A stretch of DNA of 9,213 nt from an uncultured bacterium (GTDB lineage: Bacteria > Patescibacteriota > Patescibacteriia > Patescibacteriales > Patescibacteriaceae). The stretch is from contig CALMNI010000109.1 of assembly GCA_937868555.1 (NCBI GenBank), positions 1 to 9,213 on the forward strand. The letters are read 5' to 3'. Positions 1 through 6,500 of the stretch are shown one piece after another (the first letter of the stretch is position 1; each line of letters opens with the position of its first letter). The notes under the pieces were generated by a model. The model was not told the DNA's origin and searched no databases. It saw only the letters and a program-made list of their open reading frames with translations. A program made the position numbers and the translations under genes.

Positions 1-1896
1 AATACGGAATGTGTAGCGAACGCTGTTGGGCAACTTAAACTCGTCAATCACGGAAATGTCCCACAAATTTTTTTCATTAATCCTGGAGCCAATCTCCGCC
101 ACTTTCTCGGCAATCTGTTCATACCCCTTAAGCTCTATAGTGACATCGAGGGCGACGATTTTATTTTTAAGCTCATAGACAGCTGCACCGGTTTTTTTAC
201 TCTTAAGAGCCATCTGCAGGGCTTCAAGATACACTTCAAAGGCATAGATATGTTCTGCTCCCGCGACCGGTTTTAAAGCCATTAAGCTGCCAATGGACAT
301 ATCTCCTGTTTTTACCGTCCACGCAGCATGAGGATTAGCGACCATAGGGGCTTTAGCCATGGCATCAAAACAAATATTCGCCACGCCTAGGCTCAAAAGC
401 AAGCTTTCAAGAACAGACTGGACTACGTGAAGGGAGGGTTTGTCAGTTTTCAATAATGCGGCCATGGCATCATATTCGCTGTATGCTTTCCTTTCTTGTC
501 CGAAGATTTTACCAATTTCAAAAATCTGCGCATAGGCGACGTCTTTTTTGGCATATATTTCTAGCTGGTTCAATAAACCGCCTAGTAATGATTGGCGCAA
601 AACCGGAAATTCTTCATTCACAGAGTTTTGCGTTTCTATAGCCTGCCACGGCATATAGTTAGTTTGTTCATTAGCCATTCGCGCAACTAAGGGTTGGGAC
701 AGAATTTCATCATAGCCAAGCGCGCGCATGCGGTCACGCAACCATTCTTTTAGGCGTATCGAAACAGGAGTCAAATTGCGCGTGACCATTAACGCTGGAA
801 CAGTATCACCGGGAATGGTATTAAAGCCAACTAAGCGAACAACTTCTTCAACAAGATCCTCGCTCTCTTCAAGGTCTTCCCGGAAAAGAGGCGGAACAAC
901 CTTATATCCCTTCCCCTGTTTGGCGACGACGCAGCCAAGGCGCTTTAAAAGATCAATGGATTTCTTTTCACTAATTTCAACGCCAGCAAAAGATGTCGGC
1001 GCGGTAGCGTCAAAAACAATCGCTTTTGATTTTTTCTCTAAAGCTCCGTACTGAAAAACCTTGCTGAAGGACTGCGGCTTGGCATTTGAAAAAATAAGAT
1101 CAATTAAAATTGCAAAGGCATCGTCCACGCCATTAACCGATAAGCGGCGGCTCAATCGTATGCCCGCTTCAGTGGTTATATTTAGATTTCTAGCATCGCG
1201 GCGAATGACCAAAGGATCGTAGACGGCCATTTCAATAATGGCGTTCGTTGTCGATAGTGAAACTTCCGCTTTCGTTCCGCCAACAATCCCAGCTAAAGCA
1301 ATGGGGCCTGACGCATCGGCAATAAGTAATTCTTTCCCGCTCAAGGCAATGGCGCTGCCATCAAGGGTTGTAAAATTTTTATGTTTGCCCGCTTCGCTCC
1401 ACCGTAGATTTCCTTCAAGCTTATCCGCATCAATGATATGCGACGGATAGCCGGTAAGCAACATGACGGCGTTGGAAATATCAACCAATAAGCTGATGCT
1501 TTTCATGTCATAGACGGCCAGCCATTCAACGAGCCATTTTGGAGATGGCCCATTTTTCACCCCTCGAACCTCTAAGGCGCGTATAGCGCGCACTGCCTTG
1601 CTTTCTACGCCAATCTTTAAAGATTGTTTGCCGGTCGGGATTTTTTTTATCTTAGGTAAATTCAATGTTAGGCCATAATAGGCCGCTAATTCACGACTTA
1701 AGCCGATTAAGGATTGGCAATCGGGACGATTTTGCCGTAATTCGACGCTTAAAACCATGTCTGGCTTACCGCCGCGCTTTTTCTTTTCAACTCCGTCAAC
1801 CATATAGCCAATCAAACTCAACACTTCCCCTACCGCTTCCGGTGAGGCTTTTAAGGTTGGGATTAATTCTTTGAGATGACTATATGCGAGTTTCAT
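1..1896 (-). CDS. pheT: Phenylalanine-tRNA ligase beta subunit, 3' end cut by window edge; lacks the EMAP-type tRNA-binding domain
   Basis: Beta subunit of the alpha2-beta2 phenylalanyl-tRNA synthetase, which supports tRNA binding and hydrolyses mischarged Tyr-tRNA(Phe). The minus-strand frame from ATG 1896 is open for 632 codons to the edge. Visible parts: B1 region (residues 1-75, with NRPDC at 56-60), B3/B4 editing domain (about 93-265), B5 domain (about 293-360, with DLVEEVVRLVG), catalytic-like core (about 375-560) and the start of the C-terminal anticodon-binding (FDX-ACB) domain (from about 573). By alignment from memory, the editing-site residues of E. coli PheT (His265, Glu334, Thr354, Ala356) correspond to H153, E222, T242 and A244, all kept. 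The OB-fold EMAP-like domain (about 110 residues, normally near residues 40-150) is missing: GYMVDGVE runs through a short Lys/Gly linker straight into the NRPDC segment. Only about 40 residues should lie beyond the edge. The start overlaps the end of pheS by 17 bp, which suggests translational coupling. No Shine-Dalgarno sequence is visible. Confidence 0.93.
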   Translation of the reverse strand, partial: MKLAYSHLKELIPTLKASPEAVGEVLSLIGYMVDGVEKKKRGGKPDMVLSVELRQNRPDCQSLIGLSRELAAYYGLTLNLPKIKKIPTGKQSLKIGVESKAVRAIRALEVRGVKNGPSPKWLVEWLAVYDMKSISLLVDISNAVMLLTGYPSHIIDADKLEGNLRWSEAGKHKNFTTLDGSAIALSGKELLIADASGPIALAGIVGGTKAEVSLSTTNAIIEMAVYDPLVIRRDARNLNITTEAGIRLSRRLSVNGVDDAFAILIDLIFSNAKPQSFSKVFQYGALEKKSKAIVFDATAPTSFAGVEISEKKSIDLLKRLGCVVAKQGKGYKVVPPLFREDLEESEDLVEEVVRLVGFNTIPGDTVPALMVTRNLTPVSIRLKEWLRDRMRALGYDEILSQPLVARMANEQTNYMPWQAIETQNSVNEEFPVLRQSLLGGLLNQLEIYAKKDVAYAQIFEIGKIFGQERKAYSEYDAMAALLKTDKPSLHVVQSVLESLLLSLGVANICFDAMAKAPMVANPHAAWTVKTGDMSIGSLMALKPVAGAEHIYAFEVYLEALQMALKSKKTGAAVYELKNKIVALDVTIELKGYEQIAEKVAEIGSRINEKNLWDISVIDEFKLPNSVRYTFRI

Positions 1897-2902
1897 CGTG
1901 GTGATAATTATAGGCAAGGTCGCCTCCTAGGAGCGTGCGGATATCAGTAATATTGTATTTAGCCATTACCCAGCGATCCAACCCTAATCCAAAAGCAAAA
2001 CCGCGCCATTTTTTAGGATCCAAACCAGCCATACGCATTACTTTAGGATGTATGATGCCAGCTCCACCCATTTCAATCCAGCCAACGCCCTTGCATACAC
2101 CGCAGCCTTTACCGCGGCAATTAAAGCATTGCATATCGGGACCTACTCCGGGTTCAACTTCGGGGTAATACTTACTTCTAAAACGAATAACGACCTTGTC
2201 GCCGTACATGTGCTTGAATAAAGCCGTAAAGGTTCCAAACAAATCGCGCAAGCTCGTTTCCGGCAAAACCACTACTCCTTGATAATGATGAAAAATAAAA
2301 TGATTACTCTTATTAGCTTTTTCGTTTCGATAGACGCGTCCGGGGCAGACAACTTTAAAAGGCGGCTTAACGGAGGCCAATAAACGGGCTTCAATCGAGG
2401 AGGTTTGCGTGCGTAACAAGGTATGCGGTTCAGCGATATATATCGTATCCTGCATATCGCGCGCCGGATGATCGGCCGGAACGTTTAAGCGCTGAAAGCA
2501 AAATTCATCATTTTCAATTTCTCTTTCTTCATAGACGCTATAGCCCAAACCTTCAAAAAAACTATTAAGCTCGCGTATGGTTTCGCTTAGAGGATGAAGA
2601 TGGCCAATTTTCGGCTTAACAAAAGAAAGCGCTTCAGCCTGCTGGCGCAAACGCTCAGACAAAGTCGCGTTTGATAATGCCGCCTGCCGTTCATCAAACA
2701 TCGCTTGGGCTTTTTTGGAGAGATCTTGAATGAGCGGTCCGCGTTCCCGTTTTTCCTCAATAGTCATCGCGCCCAAATCTTTCAACAGTTTTTTTATCTT
2801 GCCTTCTTTACCTAAATACTGCTGCCACAAAGCACTCACCGCTTCAAGATTGGAAGCGGCGGAGAGGTCAGACTTAAGACTATGAAGCAAATCATCGTAC
2901 AT
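1880..2902 (-). CDS. pheS: Phenylalanine-tRNA ligase alpha subunit (catalytic), with a divergent active site
   Basis: Class II catalytic subunit that attaches Phe to tRNA(Phe) and works with PheT. It has 340 residues, close to the family's usual length. Layout: N-terminal helical tRNA-binding arm (about 1-90); the conserved LNVPADHPAR segment (139-148) followed by DMQDT; motif 2 with GRVYRNE (188-194); a four-Cys knuckle (C259, C262, C267, C270), also seen in PheS of some other bacteria; and motif 3 GFAFGLGLDR (301-310). Several positions that are near-invariant in bacterial PheS differ: the usual LLRTHTS is LLRTQTS (162-168), FHQxEG is FHHYQG (204-209), and FPFxEP is YPEVEP (246-251). The PheS assignment is secure from overall architecture and the downstream pheT; substrate handling may be altered. 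The C-terminus extends past the usual DLRFLxQF ending. The stop is TAG inside the start of pheT. A 56-bp gap separates pheS from the upstream 132-residue gene, and no clear ribosome-binding site precedes the ATG. Confidence 0.95.
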   Translation of the reverse strand: MYDDLLHSLKSDLSAASNLEAVSALWQQYLGKEGKIKKLLKDLGAMTIEEKRERGPLIQDLSKKAQAMFDERQAALSNATLSERLRQQAEALSFVKPKIGHLHPLSETIRELNSFFEGLGYSVYEEREIENDEFCFQRLNVPADHPARDMQDTIYIAEPHTLLRTQTSSIEARLLASVKPPFKVVCPGRVYRNEKANKSNHFIFHHYQGVVVLPETSLRDLFGTFTALFKHMYGDKVVIRFRSKYYPEVEPGVGPDMQCFNCRGKGCGVCKGVGWIEMGGAGIIHPKVMRMAGLDPKKWRGFAFGLGLDRWVMAKYNITDIRTLLGGDLAYNYHHDETRI

Positions 2903-2958
2903 GCTATTACTGTAGCTAATTAAAAGAAAATATTCAAATATATAAAAGCTCTTCTATA

Positions 2959-3357
2959 TTATTTTGCCTGGGCTAATTTTTGTTTAAGTTTTTCAAAAAT
3001 TAAATTTACTTCCACTTCAGAAATGCCTAGAATTTCGTAGGGCTTCATTAATATTTCCGGATCTTCGCTTTTTTCACCCTCAGCCTCAAGCTTGACGCTT
3101 AAAGCGCGCTCTTGATCAAGATATTGCTTAGAATACTCATACAACTTATCGATTATACCAAAGAATTCTGTGCTTTTTTTATACGCCTCAGTATATTCAT
3201 CTAAAGGCTTTTTAGCCGTGGGCGCGTCTTTCATTTTCTTTTTAATGTCTTCAAAAAGTTTTTGCCCATCACTCACTAATAATTCAAAAGCTTCCTCGGT
3301 TAATTCAAGGTTTTCTTTCTTATTAGGAACACTATTAATTTCTTCAAATTTTTCCAT
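2959..3357 (-). CDS. Hypothetical charged helical protein (132 aa) inside the synthetase operon
   Basis: Not recognised. The product has 132 residues, is rich in Glu (23) and Lys (21), and is net acidic (30 acidic against 22 basic residues). It has only one Arg and no Cys, His or Trp. There is no signal peptide or membrane segment, and the sequence looks largely alpha-helical and soluble. Residues 19-70 and 108-131 (ending EKLKQKLAQAK) could form amphipathic helices or coiled coil. A DPEILMKPYEILGISE stretch near 98-113 is the most motif-like part. The ATG lies 8 bp after the argS stop and the gene ends 56 bp before pheS, on the same strand, so it is almost certainly cotranscribed with the synthetases. 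Its tight position supports it being a real gene. A role as a synthetase accessory or tRNA-binding factor is possible from context only; nothing in the sequence proves it. Confidence 0.75.
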   Translation of the reverse strand: MEKFEEINSVPNKKENLELTEEAFELLVSDGQKLFEDIKKKMKDAPTAKKPLDEYTEAYKKSTEFFGIIDKLYEYSKQYLDQERALSVKLEAEGEKSEDPEILMKPYEILGISEVEVNLIFEKLKQKLAQAK

Positions 3358-3365
3358 ATAATTAA

Positions 3366-5075
3366 TTACATTTCTTCGACAACATCTACGCCCAACAATT
3401 CCAAGCCGCGCTTAATAACTAGGGCGCACGCCTCGGCTAATTGCAAACGCGCGGCTGCTAGGGATGGTTTTAAACTCTTATCATTTAGAATCGGAACTCC
3501 ATGATAATAATCATTAAATAGCTGCGCCAACTCATATACATAACGCGCAACCTCCGAAGGTTCATAGGCTTTCCCGGCAGCAGCAATAATCTCACTGAAA
3601 CGACCAAGCGTCACTGCTAAACGACGTTCGCGCTCTTCGCTTAATTCTGAAAAGGCCGGACGCATCTTTACAATAGCTGCTGGCGCCTTGCGCTTAATAC
3701 TTTTAATACGCGCGTATGTATATTGCAAATACGCGGCCGTAAACCCCTCGAAACGCAAGGCACTTTCTATGTCAAAGGTAATCATTTTCTCGCCGCTCAC
3801 TTTAATCATTTCAAACTTCAAAGCGCCAAAAGCAAGCACCCGGGCAACTTTTTCAGCCTTCTTCTTTGTCCATTCAGCATGGCGCTTCATTGTTTCTTCA
3901 ATTGCTTTAGCAATTGTTTGCTGTTTTAAGTCCTCATAGGCGATTATATTACCGCTGCGCGAAGACATCATGCCCGAAGGAAGCTTTACAACTTCATAGG
4001 GCAAATGAGCAAGATGGGCTTTTAAACCGGCGAGCTCCAGTACTTTAAAAAGCTGATTGATATACTGAGACTGGCGAATATCAATTACCCATAATGAAGA
4101 ATCTAAGCGGAATTTTTTTACTTTATGGAAAGTTAATGACAAATCAGCCACCGGATATAAAGCCGTACCGTCAGAGCGGATAACTACTAATACGCCTAAA
4201 TTATATTGTTCAAGATCAGCAATAATCGCGCCTTGGCTAGGAATTAAAATTCCTTTAGCCTGCAAGGTTTTAACCATGCGCAAGCCTTCAGCTATAAAAT
4301 CACTTTCATAAAACGTCGTTGTAAATTGTACTCCTAACTCTTTTGAAACTTCTTTCCATTGATCAAGACTCCAACGGCGAGTTTGTTTCCATAATGAATA
4401 GATGGCTCCTTTTTTGCTCTCAATTGCCTTCATTACTTCTCCGACTTCCGCTTTAGCCGCCGCGCCATCTCCCATCGCCGTAACAGCAGCGGCATACAAT
4501 TGTCCCAAAAAAATTCCTTTATGCTCTTTGGGCGCCTTGGCTTTGCTTTTCAAAAAATGCCATAAAGTCTTAGCTGCATGAATTCCAAAATCATTGATAT
4601 ACGCTACGGGAATGGCGGTATATCCGTTAGCCGCTAAGATACGATTAACAGCGTCCCCGTACGCGATATTACGCAAATGGCCGATATGCACTTCTTTGTG
4701 CGTATTACCATTAGCATATTCAAGCATAACGCGCTTTTTTTTACCCAGCGTGGTTACGCCATAATTTTTTGGATTTTTAATAACTTCTCGGACAAGAGCG
4801 CTTGTTACCTCCGCAGAAAATGTAATATTCAAATAAGGTCCCGCTGCCTGCACGCGCGTGATGAGTGGAATAGCTGGCAAAATTTCGGCAATATTTTGTG
4901 CGATCACTCCGGGATTTTCACCCATTTCTTTAGCTAAGGCAAAGCAAGGCAATGACACATCGCCTAATTTTGGATCGGGGGGCAAGACAAAATGCTCGGC
5001 TAGAACCAAAGGACGGCTGATAATCTTATTAATAGCAGCTGCCAATTCCTCTTTTGTTTTCTCTAAAAAATACAT
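3366..5075 (-). CDS. argS: Arginine-tRNA ligase
   Basis: Class I synthetase that charges tRNA(Arg) with Arg. With the start at ATG 5075 it has 569 residues, typical for the family. Domains: N-terminal Add-1 domain for the tRNA elbow (about 1-105, with GDVSLPCFALAK at 38-49); Rossmann catalytic core with HIGH at 130-133 in NTHKEVHIGHLRN; SDGTALYP (301-308); the KMSK-equivalent loop GMMSSRSGN (368-376), whose non-canonical form is usual for ArgRS; and the DALR anticodon-binding domain (about 445-569, with LQYTYARIKSI). The protein ends DVVEEM, near the canonical ArgRS 'ERM' tail. The frame stays open upstream to an ATG at 5147, but that would overlap tyrS by 68 bp and add 24 residues lacking family resemblance. 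ATG 5075 lies 4 bp after the tyrS stop and starts a typical Add-1 helix. The NTHK form resembles ArgRS of CPR bacteria and archaea/eukaryotes more than E. coli ArgS; that comparison is from memory. Confidence 0.95.
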   Translation of the reverse strand: MYFLEKTKEELAAAINKIISRPLVLAEHFVLPPDPKLGDVSLPCFALAKEMGENPGVIAQNIAEILPAIPLITRVQAAGPYLNITFSAEVTSALVREVIKNPKNYGVTTLGKKKRVMLEYANGNTHKEVHIGHLRNIAYGDAVNRILAANGYTAIPVAYINDFGIHAAKTLWHFLKSKAKAPKEHKGIFLGQLYAAAVTAMGDGAAAKAEVGEVMKAIESKKGAIYSLWKQTRRWSLDQWKEVSKELGVQFTTTFYESDFIAEGLRMVKTLQAKGILIPSQGAIIADLEQYNLGVLVVIRSDGTALYPVADLSLTFHKVKKFRLDSSLWVIDIRQSQYINQLFKVLELAGLKAHLAHLPYEVVKLPSGMMSSRSGNIIAYEDLKQQTIAKAIEETMKRHAEWTKKKAEKVARVLAFGALKFEMIKVSGEKMITFDIESALRFEGFTAAYLQYTYARIKSIKRKAPAAIVKMRPAFSELSEERERRLAVTLGRFSEIIAAAGKAYEPSEVARYVYELAQLFNDYYHGVPILNDKSLKPSLAAARLQLAEACALVIKRGLELLGVDVVEEM

Positions 5076-5079
5076 GTAC

Positions 5080-6270
5080 CTATTTCTTAATAATTTTCCT
5101 AAATTCCCGCTTGCCTTTTTGAATAACAGCCCCGGCAGAAATAACAAAATTTTGATCTTTTATCATTTCTCCGTCAACCTTGATGCCTCCTTGCTCAAGT
5201 AAGCGACGTGCTTCTCCCTTTGAAGCCGCTAACGATGTTTCCAACAAAACATCCATAATTGCCAAAGAGGAAACGGAGGCGATCGCTATCTTATCGGGCA
5301 TTTCTTTCTTTTGAAAAGTCTTTATGAATATCGCTTCAGCCGCCGCCGCCTTTTTTGATCCGTGATAAATGGCCGTTATTTCTCGAGCTAAGCGCATTTT
5401 AAAATCCCGAGGATTTAAACTGGTATTAGTAAGGCGTTTCTGAATTTCTTTGACTTCTTCCCAAGGAAGCTTTGTGCATAGTTCAAAAGCCGAAGGCAAC
5501 ACTCCGTCTGGCCAGGTCATAATTTTGCCATACATATTCTCAGCTGTTTCATCGAGTGAGACAATATTACCCTCACTCTTCCCCATTTTCTTGCCCTGAG
5601 CATCAACTAATAGCTTTCCCGTAACAACGAATTTTTCTTTTCCCTTTAAAGCCTTAAGCAAATCACGGCCCATCAGCATATTAAAGGTTTGATCGTTGCC
5701 GCCAATTTCACCATCTATGTCCATTACGACGCTATCATATCCTTGCATAAGCGGATATAAAAACTCATGAAGATAGATAGGCTTTTCTTCTTTAAGCCTT
5801 TCTTGGAACATATCGCGTGCGATCATTTGTTGAACTGTTACATTACCCGCTAAGCGCACAAAATCTTCAACCGACATCTTATCGTAGGTTTTGCTATTAA
5901 ACCGAACCTCGGCAGAGTTAAACCCAGAAAAAGATAGCCAGGCAGCTGCTTGTTTTTTATACAGTTTAACGTTGTTTTTTATTGTTGCGCGGTCCAATTG
6001 AACTCGGGCGGCTTTTTTCCCAGTCGGATCGCCTATCATGCCGGTAAAATCACCAATCAAAAAAAATACTTTATGTCCTAACGCTTGCAGCTGGGCTAAC
6101 TTAGCAATTTGAATGGCATTGCCAATGTGCAGAGAAGGAGCCGAGGGGTCAAAACCAGCATAAAAAGTTAATTGTTTGCCGGAACGGAGTGCTTTCTCAA
6201 CTATTTCCTTGCTAGGATAAAGGCGTTCCACGCCGCGTTCTAAAAATTCTTGCAATAATTGTTCATTCAT
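5080..6270 (-). CDS. tyrS: Tyrosine-tRNA ligase
   Basis: Class Ic synthetase, a homodimer, that charges tRNA(Tyr). It has 396 residues from ATG 6270. The Rossmann core contains FYAGFDPSAPSLHIGN (36-51), in which the class I HIGH motif reads HIGN. The tyrosine-recognition pattern Y-x3-Q-x2-D is Y172/Q176/D179, followed by GEIGGNDQTFNMLMGRDL, a strong TyrRS signature. The KMSKS loop reads KMGKS (228-232). The C-terminal S4 RNA-binding domain (about 335-396, with KGEARRLLEQGGIKVDG) is complete. The 'long' layout with HIG and KMGKS resembles the TyrZ-like branch. An in-frame TTG at 6291 would add seven residues, but ATG 6270 gives an N-terminus that looks right for the family. First gene of the operon, with a promoter about 50-80 bp upstream. 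Its TAG stop lies 4 bp before the argS ATG. Confidence 0.95.
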   Translation of the reverse strand: MNEQLLQEFLERGVERLYPSKEIVEKALRSGKQLTFYAGFDPSAPSLHIGNAIQIAKLAQLQALGHKVFFLIGDFTGMIGDPTGKKAARVQLDRATIKNNVKLYKKQAAAWLSFSGFNSAEVRFNSKTYDKMSVEDFVRLAGNVTVQQMIARDMFQERLKEEKPIYLHEFLYPLMQGYDSVVMDIDGEIGGNDQTFNMLMGRDLLKALKGKEKFVVTGKLLVDAQGKKMGKSEGNIVSLDETAENMYGKIMTWPDGVLPSAFELCTKLPWEEVKEIQKRLTNTSLNPRDFKMRLAREITAIYHGSKKAAAAEAIFIKTFQKKEMPDKIAIASVSSLAIMDVLLETSLAASKGEARRLLEQGGIKVDGEMIKDQNFVISAGAVIQKGKREFRKIIKK

Positions 6271-6289
6271 ATCATTACTATATTGTGTC

Positions 6290-6312
6290 AAGGCTTTGTA
6301 TAAGCCTTTTTT
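6290..6312. other. Small hairpin in the tyrS leader, with a T-run on the plus-strand side
   Basis: A 7-bp perfect stem, AAGGCTT (6290-6296) and AAGCCTT (6302-6308), with a 5-nt loop. On the plus strand it runs into six T residues (6307-6312), resembling a small intrinsic terminator for antisense transcripts; no plus-strand gene ends here. In the tyrS direction it lies within the predicted 5' leader and has no T-run after it, so it could be a leader stem. Stem energy is modest and function is unproven. Confidence 0.3.
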
Positions 6313-6323
6313 CTTGCAAATTT

Positions 6324-6352
6324 AGTATAAACAGTAGTGCTTAAAATGTCTA
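6324..6352 (-). promoter_or_regulatory. Predicted sigma70-type promoter of the tyrS-argS-orf-pheS-pheT operon
   Basis: Read on the minus strand: -35 TAGACA (6352-6347), exactly 17 bp, then -10 TATACT (6329-6324); each hexamer matches the consensus at 5 of 6 positions. Transcription would start near 6317, giving a leader of about 47 nt before tyrS. It is the best minus-strand candidate in the intergenic region. It is a sequence match only. Confidence 0.55.
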
Positions 6353-6424
6353 CTTGACAAGGCTCGGTAGAGGCCCTGTGTATAAGTGATTTTTTTTTCT
6401 AAGCTCAGCGCAATTTTCGACTCC

Positions 6425-6453
6425 TTGTTGGTAGACACTATATATAGTATACT
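6425..6453 (+). promoter_or_regulatory. Possible nrdA promoter
   Basis: -10 TATACT (6448-6453, 5 of 6) with a weak -35 TTGTTG (6425-6430, 3 of 6) at 17-bp spacing. The -10 overlaps the right end of the first NrdR-like box and the second box covers the predicted start site near 6460, a layout suited to repression. A stronger TTGACA at 6354-6359 has no -10 at proper spacing. Confidence 0.4.
6435..6450 (+). promoter_or_regulatory. NrdR box 1 (operator for the ribonucleotide-reductase repressor)
   Basis: ACACTATATATAGTAT matches the published NrdR-box consensus acaCwAtATaTwGtgt, as I recall it, at 15 of 16 positions. The central 12 bp (6437-6448) are a perfect palindrome. It lies 51 bp upstream of a ribonucleotide reductase gene, the family NrdR controls, and overlaps the predicted -10. 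NrdR binds such boxes in tandem pairs when (d)ATP is plentiful; the partner box lies 32 bp downstream. Confidence 0.82.
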
Positions 6454-6466
6454 GAAAAACGCTGCA

Positions 6467-6482
6467 ACACAACATATTGATG
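6467..6482 (+). promoter_or_regulatory. NrdR box 2 (weaker partner)
   Basis: ACACAACATATTGATG matches the NrdR consensus at 12 of 16 positions, and its core CAACATATTG matches at 9 of 10. Centre-to-centre distance to box 1 is 32 bp (16 bp between boxes), about three helical turns, as known for cooperative NrdR binding. It ends 18 bp before the nrdA ATG. The overlapping dyad CAACAT-ATTG-ATGTTG (6470-6485) could also form a short hairpin in the mRNA leader. Confidence 0.65.
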
Positions 6483-6500
6483 TTGCCTTAATCCCCCATT

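Noticed and set aside
1880..2902. Phosphoseryl-tRNA synthetase (SepRS) or another PheS-like specificity
   Set aside because: The pocket is odd, but the N-terminal arm, LNxPxDHPAR segment, Cys knuckle, motif 3 and the adjacent pheT all fit bacterial PheS.
2903..2958. Internal promoter for pheST (TTGAAT, 17 bp, TACAGT)
   Set aside because: Both hexamers match at only 4 of 6 positions in very AT-rich DNA, and the start would fall almost on the pheS ATG; chance cannot be excluded.
5076..5147. Upstream extension of argS to ATG 5147
   Set aside because: It overlaps tyrS by 68 bp and adds 24 residues unlike the ArgRS N-terminus. ATG 5075, 4 bp after the tyrS stop, is the better start.
456..5202. 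Plus-strand open frames opposite pheT, pheS, argS and tyrS (for example 728-1054, 1238-1450, 4858-5202)
   Set aside because: They lie antisense to well-identified synthetase genes, have no recognisable family features and have low-complexity or odd composition.
6271..6291. TTG start for tyrS at 6291
   Set aside because: It adds seven residues without family support and lies in the hairpin arm; ATG 6270 begins a typical TyrRS N-terminus.
6354..6386. TTGACA ... TATAAG as the nrdA promoter
   Set aside because: The spacing is 21 bp, too long for sigma70. The element nearer the NrdR boxes fits better, though its -35 is weak.
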